A stretch of 64,000 nucleotides of DNA from Wuchereria bancrofti (taxonomy: Eukaryota; Nematoda; Chromadorea; Rhabditida; Onchocercidae), in the NCBI GenBank assembly GCA_005281725.1, contig SSBO01000002.1, positions 1,187,771-1,251,770 on the forward strand. The letters are read 5' to 3'. The notes beneath the pieces are model-generated. The model was not told the DNA's origin, ran no database searches, and saw only the letters and a program-made list of their open reading frames with translations. Position numbers and translations under genes: made by a program. This document shows positions 26,570 to 38,527 of the stretch, one piece after another (position 1 is the first letter of the stretch; the number at the start of each line of letters is the position of its first letter).

Positions 26570-29452
26570 GCGTCACCCCTTAAATACTATTTTAATATTG
26601 AATCAGAAGAGATGAAATAAAATGGTAATATGACGAACATAATGATAGCTACTAGGAATCTTAGCAAAGGCTAAATCAAGCGTAGGTAAGATTTATTGAT
26701 CTGATAAGTGGAATTAGAATACCGAATCTTATTCAACCTGAAAATTTCATTCTTATCAGCAGAAAGTAAAGTTACAGTATAATTACATCACTTATAAATA
26801 AATTCTTTGATCATATACAAATTCTCATGGTCTCATACATAAATACGTACACTTACGTACTAAGTTCAAATGTGAATTTCGGCCAACACGACAATAACAA
26901 AGTGTATCTACCGCCACAAACGTTGAGCTGTTTCGCGGTTGGACGATTTTCACTGTCAAATGAGATCGTATTGACTTAGAATGACGCTTGTTGTTGTTGT
27001 TGTCGTTTTATTGTTCGTTGTAACTGAATGAAGTGGTGACTGATTTACGGCGTTACGTGGGATAACGTTAACTTTGTCTAATTCTTTTGATAGACGTGGT
27101 TGACGTGTACGACCACGTTCTGTGCTTTACAATATAATTTAACTTTGTAAAGTGACTTAATGAATACATACGTACGAGTCATACGCCACCATTTGTCGAT
27201 CTCGTCGAGTGTACTTATTGCTTGTAATATTTTCTAGTTAACCATTAAAGTAATTACTAACTTTTGGATGAATAGTTTTTCTTTAGGAGTATCAATCATT
27301 TAGTGACTTTCTAAATAACCATTCAAGTAATATCATTTTTTTACAGCAATAACTGAATTGGAACTGTTTCCCAGGTGATAATTGAGTGATTATTGTTTTT
27401 GATGGAAACGAAACGAATAGATTTCTCATTGTTATGAATCTTTTGAATCGTTTTATAATTGAAATGGTACTTGGAGTATTGTATTCAGAAAAAGCAAAAA
27501 TAATGCTTTCAAAATGTGACAAAATTTCATTAAAAATATGATAGAAAGTGATTGGTTAGTTATTCCAAATACATATTTGTGTTGGGTATTTTAAGAGAAC
27601 TTCTCGAAATTCATTATTGACTTATTTCATCAGAAAACTCAACATGGATGTGATTAGTGAAGAGGGAATGATGATGTTAACTCAAAGTTTTCATATTTAT
27701 ATTTAATATTTAAAGCAAGCTTTAGCAGTTGTAACAACCATTTTGACAAAAGATTGTGGTCATTTTAAATAAATGATTGAACAGATGACTACTAGTCTCA
27801 TTCTAAAGAAAAACCAAGAAATTAGCAAATAAAAATATTGGAAAAATTGGCAAATAAATTGCCAGCTGGAAGTGTAGATGCATTCTGCTGGTCAATCTCG
27901 GGTGGAAAAAGTGGCGGTATTTGTAGTCATAACACGCCTAGCAGAATCACTGGTAGGGATGGTCTCTGTTCATTCTATTTATGAAAGAATTCATCTTTTT
28001 TTTTTGGAATCGACTGTTAGAAAGGTACACTGATCTATTCACTCAAATAGATCTCGAAAATAGTCTCGAATATCATTTTGAAAAAAACGAAAACCAAACC
28101 AACAGAACTGATATTTGTGATGATTAAATGAAGCAGTGTGAAGGGTAGTAACTCACTAAATTGATAATCTTCAGTTTATTTCAATGTCGTTTGTTAGAAC
28201 GTTCAATTGTTTTATTGCTTATATTCTTCGTCCTTATAAAGAGTTTGAACCTATTCCGAAATCAATGCTACAGTTTGAACCTTTCTAAAATTAAATGTAA
28301 CGGTATAACAATTATTTGTAAAAAAAATAGCTTCCGAAAAATAATTTCTGGACGCCACAACATTTTAATTTTGATTGGTAGTGCATTGTTACCGATTAGT
28401 GAAAAAAGCGGAAAGTTAGTCATCAATGATTGGGCAGATTGGCAGCCGTAATAAACTTTACAGGAAATGGCATATATCAATGAAAATAGTTCACTATTAA
28501 CACTAATCATATAATTGTGCTTATGTAAATTGATCACTGACGATTTCCGATGGCAGTGCTATGTCCTAATAAACAGCAAATATTAGCGAAACGTCTGTTC
28601 ATTTAATTAACGTGTTAGAATTAAAATGAAATATTAAGAACGAGTAAGAATCGCTGTGGCTACAATGTGAAACAAAGTTTAACTGAAACTTGACGTTATA
28701 AAAGGAACAGCTGATGAACATTAATAATAATAGTAATGTACTGTAACAACAGTAAAATATAGTAATAATATGGTATAGTAATAATGTAGTATAATAATAC
28801 AGTATAATTAGCAACAATAATAATAATATAATACTAACAATAACTTTCGTTTCTTCCAGACGTTAGGAAGTTCGGGACAATTTACGGTACTTTCCGATTT
28901 CCTTCTTCCTATTTTACCAATCTGTTACAAATTAATTAATAATGTCAATTTTTAGGTAAAAGTGACTTGCATGAAATCGTCTCACGTTATTAGCTTCAAT
29001 TTCAGACGTGTTTATTTCTGATTCACTATTTTCCAGGCTAAAATATATATGCATGTCAGCCACTGCTGACAATATGGCTGATAGATGATGATCTTTTCAC
29101 TTCATTTCCAACATATTTCACAATAAACTTTGACATTCCTTAATATTGTGGTGCTAATGACCGAAATTCAGTCTCAGTTGTAACTTTCTTTTATAAATTT
29201 AAAACTTTTTTATAAAATCAAAAGTTCAATTATTTTGTCTATGACATTCATAAACTAGTGCAGAAATATAGACGGTGAATTTAAAAGGAAGGAAGGAAGT
29301 ACTGATTGCGCAAATGTTATTATTTTCCATTTTGATACAGATTTTTATTCGAAATATCTGGACGATAATACTTTCTCGTGTGTTTTATTAGTATAACTTT
29401 TTTATCCAACTAAAGTTACAAGCTACAACTCAACTTATACCACTACGAAAGT
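26570..29452. other. intergenic: promoter side of the RabGAP and 3' side of the receptor gene
   Basis: No supported gene. A TTG/TTGTCG-rich stretch lies near 26990-27010. A perfect 7-bp inverted repeat flanking TGACGTG is at 27094-27118. AT-rich TAATAA-like sequence lies at 28720-28840. Plus-strand frame 28161-28451 has no supporting signal. The receptor gene's minus-strand AATAAA is at 29384-29389, 64 nt past its stop. Confidence 0.45.
27094..27118. promoter_or_regulatory. inverted repeat with CRE-like core upstream of the RabGAP gene
   Basis: ACGTGGT and ACCACGT are perfect 7-bp inverted repeats separated by 11 bp that begin TGACGTG, a bZIP/CRE half-site-like sequence. It lies about 525 bp upstream of the RabGAP start codon. 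Regulatory function is inference. Confidence 0.35.
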
Positions 29453-32400
29453 TCAGAAATTCATATCAAAGTCTCGATGACTGAAACGAGGAGCTATTAG
29501 CAAAAAAAAGGTAGCAACACCGGTGAGGAAAAAAATGCAACAAAAGAAAAACCGATCAAAAATAATCGAAATATGATTCCATTCTTCAACCAATTCGTCA
29601 TGATCATTTTCATTTTCAATTCGTTCCATCTAAAAAAAAATGAATTTTAGTGTTGAAAATATTTTAAAGATATTTGTTTGCTATCAGAATTATGTCAATT
29701 CATAAACAAGCTTTCACGTATGATTCCTTTTCATCAATCGATGATCATAACAGGGACGTAATCATACGTGAGACATTGTTAACTGAGAGAATCTTGGATA
29801 CTTCTTTTATTAATTCAATTTATACTTGTGAGCAAATTTCTAGTTGCTGAACAATATTTTACATTCCAAAAAGAATTCATTGCTTGGACTGTCAATTGCT
29901 ATTATTAAGGAATTAACTAGCTTCCAAATAAAATTTTAAAATTTCTAATTATAAGGTCTGCATGAAGTGAGAAGCAATTTTAGAATTATATTACTATAAT
30001 TTCGCTCATCAGATCTTTTGTATTATCTTTTGCATATTCCAGTTTTCTGCGCTTTTTTTGAGTCGCTGTACCAAATAAACGTCCGAGAATTCGGTAAGCA
30101 ATAAAATTTAACCAATGTGGAGGTCTAAATGTAATATTCAATTTTTAAAATATTCAAATGTAACATATTCAAAAGATTTATGAAAATTTCGAGTATAAGT
30201 TCTGCTTCAATCAAGTAAATTATGAATTTCATGATTAACATTTTATGATGAAAAATGATTAAAATTGATTTGAAAACCTGCAGTTTCGTTCAGCGCTATG
30301 TCTCATATTGAGAACGATGACTGATAGACAAACACTAAGACCCGAAATTGCCATTATTCCCATCAAATATATCGCTAAAATTAGTATTTAATTAAAATAT
30401 TTGCCAAAATGATCATTTATTTATCAAACAGTAAATATTACGATGTCATTAATGAAAGATGTGTTTACTACTATTCAGATTTGTCATTTTGAATTTGTAA
30501 TATGAGCTTTCGTTGAAAAAAAGACATTCGTTGAAAAACCTTTAACTCAATGCCATTTAAGAAAGATATTAATCAGTAAAATATTATTATTTCTAGCATA
30601 AATGCTAAACCTATCTTCGAATGCATAAAATGGATATTCTCTAAAATTTCGTTTAACTGCAATCAAGAATTTAAAAATCGATCAAATAATTTTCTTCCTT
30701 CGTTTATCTCTCTAATCATTTGATATAATTATTTGAAATTTTTAATAATTATCCCTTGAAAGTTATTTTGTATAAGGAATGCGAATGTAAATTATGATTT
30801 CCAATACAATGTAAATTACGATTTCCAATACCTTTCTATTTGATTCTTGTTATACTAATCAAATAAATTTTGTGGTATTATTTAGAAACAATGATGGTTA
30901 TTAGAGGTGTATTCACTAGTAAATAAAATCTTTCCGCAATTTTAACGATTCATTATTTACCAATAAGAGGGATAACTTCTGATGTTTCCGGCATATTTTC
31001 AGCAATATTAAAGCTAAAAACGGAGTAAGCCAATAGTACTGTTAAGCCAAGCGTTATTTTTTCACCGCTTTCACACGGTAATAGGAATTGCATCATTGTT
31101 AATATCTGAAATGAATTTTTTAATCGTAAATTACCTTACTTAACCTAATCAGATAAGTAATGAATGACTTACTGTAGGAAAAAATAGAAATTTTCTATTT
31201 TTTTTTTTTTGCTCAGAAGTGAATGAAATAACAGGGCTATAATTAAAAGTATAGTATGATTCTTTCTTTATGTATGCTTTTGCAAAATGTACTATCGCGA
31301 TAAAAAATTGATTACGGTATATTTCGAATTTGTTTTACCATAAAACTTACAGAAAGCATGAAACACGGTGCAATAATATTATAAATGAAGTACAGTACCC
31401 GTCGTCGTAAATGCAATTCAAACACAATTGTTGAAAAGGTTGTCTGTTGGCCACGAAGTACCTTAGGAAACTTTTAGTCTTTAAAATATTCATAAGAATA
31501 TTAATCTAAGCTAGCTAGTTTATTCTCATTGCCAACTAAGTCTCATCTTGTTAATGCTCAGTGTTAGCATCTGATGGTGATTTTTGACGTACGTATAAGT
31601 GATCGTTTGCATCTGATGATGATATTTTAACGTACGTATATTTAAGCTTGCCGTAACTCACAATAAATGGCATCGAATCAATACCTTACGAGTACGATTT
31701 GCGACAATTTCCCATTCACCATTTTCAATAAACGAATCGCGCGTGAACGGATTCTTACCATCGTATCGTTCCATAATTTGTACATCCAGTTGTGATTGAT
31801 CGTATATCCCTAATTTACAGTAATTCGTAGAAAAAAGCATATACTATAGTTACTTTACTTAAAGTTACGTAAAGTTAGCTTGAAGTGTTTATTTTTACAT
31901 TCTCATTCGTATTTTTGTATTTTTTTTTTCATATTGATAACATATATTGCTAAAATGAAATATTTTTATATCGTGCAAGCATGCCAGGCACGCAGTTGTG
32001 TGCTGTAGCAGTTGCGATTCTTAAATATTTAGCAGAGAGTACTTTTAACAGAATAATGTAATTAAATCTTATCAGCATCGATGTAATTACAAGTTCATTT
32101 ACTGAGCTATTTAAGCTGAATAAATGAATTCAGTGATTTTGATAATATTTAATTCAATTGTTTAGTTGCATCTAAAATCGTTTGTTTTTCTGTGATTATC
32201 TAAACGTTCTTCATTTGTTATCTTCAGTTTTAAACAACATGATAGTCTGAAATTTTTAGGTTAATTATATTAATTTGAACAGTAATAGATGAAGATTTAC
32301 ACGAGCCAAATTCAAGCAAGCAGAACTGATCGTCGAATGGAAAATATGTAACATCCAATTTACATATCGAAGAAACTTTTGCTGGAGGTGCCCATTGCGC

Positions 32401-34891
32401 TTCAAATTCATTTCAAATGAACCATTGCTTTTTTTATTCAATTAACTATATTTAATGCCCCTATATAGTAATGAAAACGTGAGAAATGTAGCATTGCAAA
32501 TTCTAAGCGTACTTCCGTCATATTTTCTGGAAATGCTAACAATCACATAAGTAAATAATATCACTTACACATCAATGATCAAATTATTCCATAAGTTTGA
32601 AAATTTAAATTTCAAAGAAAATGTTAATTTTGCACATTATAATTCCAACAAACTGTTTATCTATTTTATCGTATAAACTTACTATCGCCATTGCTTAAAA
32701 TATGAAGATTAGTGTCGACAAAACCACGTGAAAAATCTCCCGCACTAAAAAAAATAAACTGTAACTGAAATTTCCATAAAACAGCATGAAAAAATGAATA
32801 TTCAAATTTGCAAATATGAAATAGTAGGAAATCAAGTTTTTGCAAGTTTAACATATGATATAATTAAACATTTCCCGAAAAAGATCCGGATTTGATTTTA
32901 GGTTAAGTTGAAGATTTCAATGGTTTACTTCTAGCATATTACTTTCCGCAAAATTTTTTAGTTTTATTTTGCAATTTCCAAATTTCCATGAATAGCTGAA
33001 TTTTATTGTGGAAAAAATAAGAAGTCAAAACACTATTTGATAAGATGTACATGAAATTTAAATTAAATCATTGAAAATTTGGTGATAAAGATGATGACTT
33101 ATTGTAGAGGACGATATCTGGTGTCCACAAATACTTCTTGCCGACTGTTAATTTGCTGATATTACCGAATTCAATTGGATTCCAACGAATCCTTTCGTCG
33201 TGCCAATTTTGTTCCACCCAAACATTTAGTGTCAACACTTGGTTCCTTTCATCCTTTATAATAATGAAATTTATGTTGAAATTCAAAAAAAGAAAATAAC
33301 CAAAAAGATAAATTTATATTACATTGAAATTCAAAAAAAAAAAAACCAAATTACAATAAATAAATTATTTGTCCTTTTTGCATATTATTTTACTTTGCAA
33401 TTGCTCCAATTTTCTTTTCTTCATTTTATGCAAAATAATTTAAAAAATTCTTTTTGTGTTAAAGAAAAATGGAAGCATCGATTGTCGGAGGATTCCCAAG
33501 ATAATTAAATCAAAGAAGAAAGAAGTGAAATGATTTTTGAAGAGGGAAAATTATACAATAAGTGTAACCATGAATGGAACATATTTTTTTTAGTTTGCTT
33601 CAAAACAAATTGAATTTTTCTCTTTTTCTCTTCGAATGAAACAAAGTGATAAATTGATATGTTAGTCCTTGCATTGACTTAGGCCTAAACAAGCAATGGC
33701 CAAGTTTTATTTCATTTTTCTTCTCAAACATATTTTAAAACAATATATCATTTCTTGCAGTTCTTTTCTGTTTGTTTGCAATATGGCTTTAGACTGAAAT
33801 TTTTGAAGAAATATGAAGAAAAATGCAACATATATAAGAAACGAAAAAAAATTAAATCGCTGTAAATATTCGGATTTGGTAGAACTGAACAGTAAAGTAT
33901 GCTGAAAAAATGCTAAATTCAATTATGAGTGCAATATTTTGGGCAAAGAATTAGGCTTAAATTTTTAAAATTTTAATTATAAAGTTTTGAAAAAATAAGT
34001 TAATGAAAATATTTCTTAAAAGCATTTGCAAATATAGTTTGCATTTATTTGTCTAAAAAAATATGCCCATAATTCGTAAATTCTCGGAATAGTTATTGGT
34101 GTTATTTGTGTCATCAAAATTTCACTTATTTTATTGCAAAAGCAAATCTCATTATTACTCAAATTATGGTTTAAGTAGAAGTTAAGAAAATTTAGAAAGT
34201 ATTACAATGTTGAAAATATGGGTGAGTGTAAGACCCATGTAAACATTTACAACACTGCTTGCATTCCAAACCGGTCGTATGGAAATGTCGAAATTCCTGA
34301 TAATATATTTGAATAAGCGTTGTTCATCGTTCATCCCATGATATTTTAATTCAACATCTGAGATTTCCTCACGATCCGGAATATTTGGCAGTTTTACTGA
34401 AATTGCATTCAAAGTGAATTAAGCATTTATGCCTTCTGAAGCAAAAATCAATGATACATATTATTTGAATTATCTAAATTATTGTTTTAGCTGAAAATAA
34501 CATCCATATTTTCTACTAATACTTTGAATTATTCCACTAATACGTCAAATTATGCAAATGATTTATTAAACTGGGAAAGAGTATTAATAAGAATAATACC
34601 ACTGATTACTGTGAACAGAAGCACATATCAGTTCTAATCATCTTCAACTTTATCCCCAATGAGTACAGTTGATGATAAGGATTGAGAATTACAGGTGATA
34701 ATCATAGGTCTAATTTTGTATTAATTTTATCACGTGTTAATTAGTTTCATTACATTTACTTTATCAGTTTTGTTTATAATTCAAATAACTTACTAGCGGC
34801 ATTAGTTTGAGGAAGAAGAACGAAAAGTGAGAGTAAAAACGTGGTTGAAAGAGTAATGGTAGGATATGAAAAGAAATTCAAATGTTCGCCT
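29453..34891 (-). CDS. nicotinic acetylcholine receptor subunit, non-alpha type
   Basis: Cys-loop ligand-gated cation channel subunit of the nematode ACR group. Exons: signal-peptide exon from 34891 at most to 34794, then 34396-34206, 33253-33099, 32744-32683, 32399-32301, 31809-31685, 31461-31351, 31105-30961, 30374-30278, 30124-29995, 29629-29453, all in phase. Visible landmarks are [27 protein letters not shown] (loop A), the Cys-loop [15 protein letters not shown] (13 residues between cysteines), FGSWIYD, and M1 with the IAPC motif. M2 runs from [17 protein letters not shown], with Glu at -1', Leu at 9' and Glu at 20', as in cation channels. M3, a short intracellular loop and M4 follow. 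The loop-C region ([18 protein letters not shown]) lacks the adjacent cysteines that define alpha subunits. The first exon encodes a hydrophobic leader ([18 protein letters not shown]) but has no in-frame ATG, so a further 5' exon is missing from this model. Exact ACR number not assigned. Confidence 0.85.
30784..30831. repeat. 24-bp tandem duplication in a receptor intron
   Basis: Two adjacent 24-bp units differing at one base. Confidence 0.9.
31567..31641. repeat. imperfect 42-bp tandem duplication in a receptor intron
   Basis: Units start at 31567 and 31609. Each contains GCATCTGATG followed by ACGTACGTAT. Confidence 0.75.
33278..33350. repeat. imperfect 47-bp tandem duplication in a receptor intron
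   Basis: GAAATTCAAAAAAA recurs at 33278 and 33325, with similar A-rich sequence after each. Confidence 0.65.
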
Positions 34892-37388
34892 CTTCAAAAG
34901 TTGAATTGAAAATAGACAAAAATTGAAATTGTGGTGACGCCCCATCCATTCATATTTAACTGATATGATTTTATCATTCATTCATCTTCTAATCACTCAC
35001 TGGTTTATCTGTTATTCTAAGCTGTTTACTAGAAAAATTATTTAAGAAGCCAAGACAGAATCTAATTCATTCCTCTTTTACGTTGGGATATTGATACCTT
35101 TTATGAATTAATACTTACCATATGTACTTTTTCAGAATTTAAATTTCACCCCACATTTCAATATCCTTTATATTGATTCTACAATCGAATTTGCAATTAA
35201 GAAAGTATTCAACTGTCACAAATATAATTTTGTTCCACACTTCAATTTCCTTCCATACAGATTTCGCAAAACAACAGCATTTAAAATTAAAAAGAGATTT
35301 AATTAAAGGAAATATAATTTTATACTATACTTTAGTATCTTATTAGATGAATCCCGGGAAGATGAAACTGGCAGTTGAAAAGAATGGCTAAAATATGAGA
35401 AAAATAAAATCGACTTTATATTTATTTTTCTTCCTAATCGGCCGAATTTTAATTGTTTCACTAAAGTTGTTTTTTTTTTTGGAATGAAAAAATGGAAAAC
35501 GATACAAAAAATAATTCATATAACTGATAATTGCTTAAAAATGAAAAATTTAAAAGATTTGTTTTCTCTACGCAGGTGATATTACTTTCAGTCCAACACA
35601 TATTTTTTGTCATTTCAATAAAATGAACTGCTGAAAAATAATCAGTTAGTTCTAGCAAAATCAAAACTTTCAATTTATATTCAGAATTTCTTGCAGAAAT
35701 TTGTATAATGTAAAATGGCTTGAAAAAGAATTTTTAATTTTTAAGTTTTCAAAATTAGTTAAAAAATTGCCTTTTGCAACTTTTAAATAAGCTGAACTTT
35801 TTTCAGAAAAAAACAGACGAATACTTATTTCGCTAAAAAAAGAAAGATTTTCTTCATCTTCCCTTCATTTTTTTACGCCATGAAAACGACTGAATTAATT
35901 TATGATTGCACTTTTGAAAATTAGAATTTGGATAAATCTCTTCCCTAAAATTTGGATAAGAATCATTCAGTCAAAATTAATTGAACATTTATGAGTAGCA
36001 TTTAAAAGTTTGAAATTATTATAATTTGGTAGCTAACTTTTAAGCTCTTAATTATCTCCAGCTTTTTTGTTTTCTTTTTTTTTAAAAAAAACTGTTGAAA
36101 ACAGTTGTTTTGAAATCTCGAAATAGTGAGTTTAATAAATTCATTTTAATATGACTGCTATATAATGCTTAAATTTCTATAATATCACTGCTGTATAATT
36201 CAAAATAGATAATTAAATTCGAAAATACTTCATTTCCGACACTTCATCTTCACTAACTAAATTAGAAACGAAAAAAAAGAAAATGATAGAACTGGATTAC
36301 TTAGCTTCTTCTCCAGTACTTCAAAGTTAGGCTTTAATGTAACACTGTCGTAGTTGTTATTTTTTTTTCTACAAGTATTCTTTTCTAAAGCTCTGAACAA
36401 GTAGCTTTCAACTTTTACAATTTTGAAATTTCATTTAAACAATCGATCCTGTAGATAGATCGTTTATTCAATGTTTTCCAATAAAATCACCATTATTGTT
36501 TCTTTTAAATGAACCACCGTAATACATCTAAAATTTATTAATGAATATTTTACACTACATTATCGTATTTCTTCTCTACCAAAATACAGTGATCATTTTT
36601 TCATGAGTTAATCAAAACTCGTTGAATGCATTTACGTCGCATATCACGCATATCACTTACGTCATTGTAGTCATTTGTCTTATGTGCTAATTTCACATCC
36701 GCCAGGTTATTTGACAAAATTTTAATTTTTCAAGGATTATCCGTTACTATCATCTTTTTTTGTCATTTATTATTATACTAGCTATAAAATTCGAGTTGGA
36801 TAAATCTAACTTTTTACGGAAATGAAATTAGTAAAATTTCAATCCTACATACATTATCGCATCAGTTTGGATAAAATGATGAAAACAAAATCGGGAATGA
36901 ATGTAAATTTCACTTATTTATGAAACAGAAATGTGAGTAAATCGATGAAATGGGTATTAGTGTGAAAGCGATTGTGTGATACTGTGAAAAGTCTTTTAGA
37001 TTTAAATTAATTAGGAGAAACAACAATTAGTAGAAAGAAAAATGTCACCATTGGAACGATTCAAATTGAAATGTACAAAGTAGCTAATAACTAATTTTAT
37101 ATCAATTTATTTTATTTTGTCTGAATAATTTCTTAATTTAATTCATAATTAGCCCAGTTTTGCCAATACATGCATTCAATTAAAATTTGGATGAAGTCCG
37201 AAAGTGCTAAATTCATGTATAAAATTTCAAGTGAAACAGTTTTAAAACTTTTTATTTATGTGTAAAAACGAAAAGAATTCCAATGAATCTAATCTGTCCA
37301 CTTTATTCAACATTAATTACCATTCATTGGTGACAAAAATATAAAGTTATTCCCAACATTTTCCGATATTTCAATAAACTATTAGCAT
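34892..37388. other. intergenic between the flp-25-like and receptor genes
   Basis: Very AT-rich. It should contain the unidentified first exon and promoter of the receptor gene. A minus-strand AATAAA at 37302-37307 lies 82 nt past the flp stop. The 70-codon frame at 35461-35673 has no supporting signal. Confidence 0.45.
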
Positions 37389-38527
37389 TTATCTTGCCAA
37401 GTTCGTTTGTTCAGGATTTTGATTAGCCAGAAATTCTGACAATCTTTTTCCAAAGCGTATGTAATCATATGTTTCTGGACCATCTCTTCTGCCACGACCA
37501 AATCGGATGAAATCATAATTCGTCCGTTTGGCTGCAAAAAAAAGTTTGATGATACTGTAAGTTGGATTTATGAAATTCATTTTTTAATTATTATAATATC
37601 ATTTGAAAAATTTAATGTTAAGTTTCTCTGGAAAGTATCAAATAGTAAAAATCTTTCACCGTCTATTGCTATAATTTAATATTTTGATGGCATTTTGAAA
37701 AAAAAAATCTCGTTTGCATGAAATTTATATAACTATGAGATTAAATCTGAATATAATTAAATTTGATTAGATCGATTGGTTTATGTGCACAGAACAATTT
37801 TCAATGCAATGTTGAAGCATTCTTTTAATTTCTTCAATTTTGGAACGTACAGAAACTTTCTTGAAATTTTTGATTGTTAACATTTTCAGATTAGTATAAG
37901 GAAATTTAAAGATTAAGATAGTGTGCATTGATATTTCATACGAATTAGTTTTTTTTTTACGAAATTTAAATTTCCGAGATTAATTATTTTTCTAAATTTG
38001 TCATCTCAGCAACAATCTAAAATTTTAGTTTACTCACAAAATGTCATCAGTATTAACTAATTTTGATGATCTAACTTTCAAATTACTTTGCAATACTGGC
38101 ATAATAATACTTTGAAATAATAAGTCATAATCTTACTTAAATTTCTCATAAAGTCTTTTATCAATAAGAAAAAGAGCAAAAAATTTTTTTTCAAAAAAGA
38201 AAAATTGTTTCAAAATACGAAAATTTTTAAAAATATGTTCTTTTCTTTTCGATTATCATTAGTAAATGTTCGAATCCTATTTTTTTTTTAATCTGAAAAT
38301 TAAAAAATACTAAATGCTGAAAAAATGAGTGTTCGCCTAAAAGAAAGGAATTGTAGGACGAAAAAGGAAAATGAACCAGAATGTGGCTCAGATTGATATT
38401 GTGAAAGTGGTGGATAGTGTTGACAAAATCGATCATAAGTAATTGCATTAGCGATCGAACATTGAGAAATGACACAAAGCAAAATTGCAAATATCACTGT
38501 TAGCATACTTTCTCGATGATCAATCAT
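37389..38527 (-). CDS. flp-25: FMRFamide-like neuropeptide precursor, flp-25 type
   Basis: Secreted prepropeptide processed into amidated neuropeptides in neurons. Two exons, 38527-38377 and 37531-37389, join in phase 1 (donor GTTCAT, acceptor TTTGCAG) to give 97 residues. A hydrophobic signal peptide covers about residues 8-27 (MLTVIFAILLCVISQC onward). Peptide 1 is TNYDFIRFG (54-62), bounded by KR and RGRR. Peptide 2 is DGPETYDYIRFG (67-78), bounded by RR and KR. The Gly after each RF provides the C-terminal amide. From memory, the pair of YDFxRFG and TYDYIRFG-type peptides resembles C. elegans FLP-25. A 17-residue acidic tail ends the precursor. The first ATG sits 13 nt after a TTTTTAG trans-splice-type acceptor; a second in-frame ATG at 38506 is possible. 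Confidence 0.9.
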
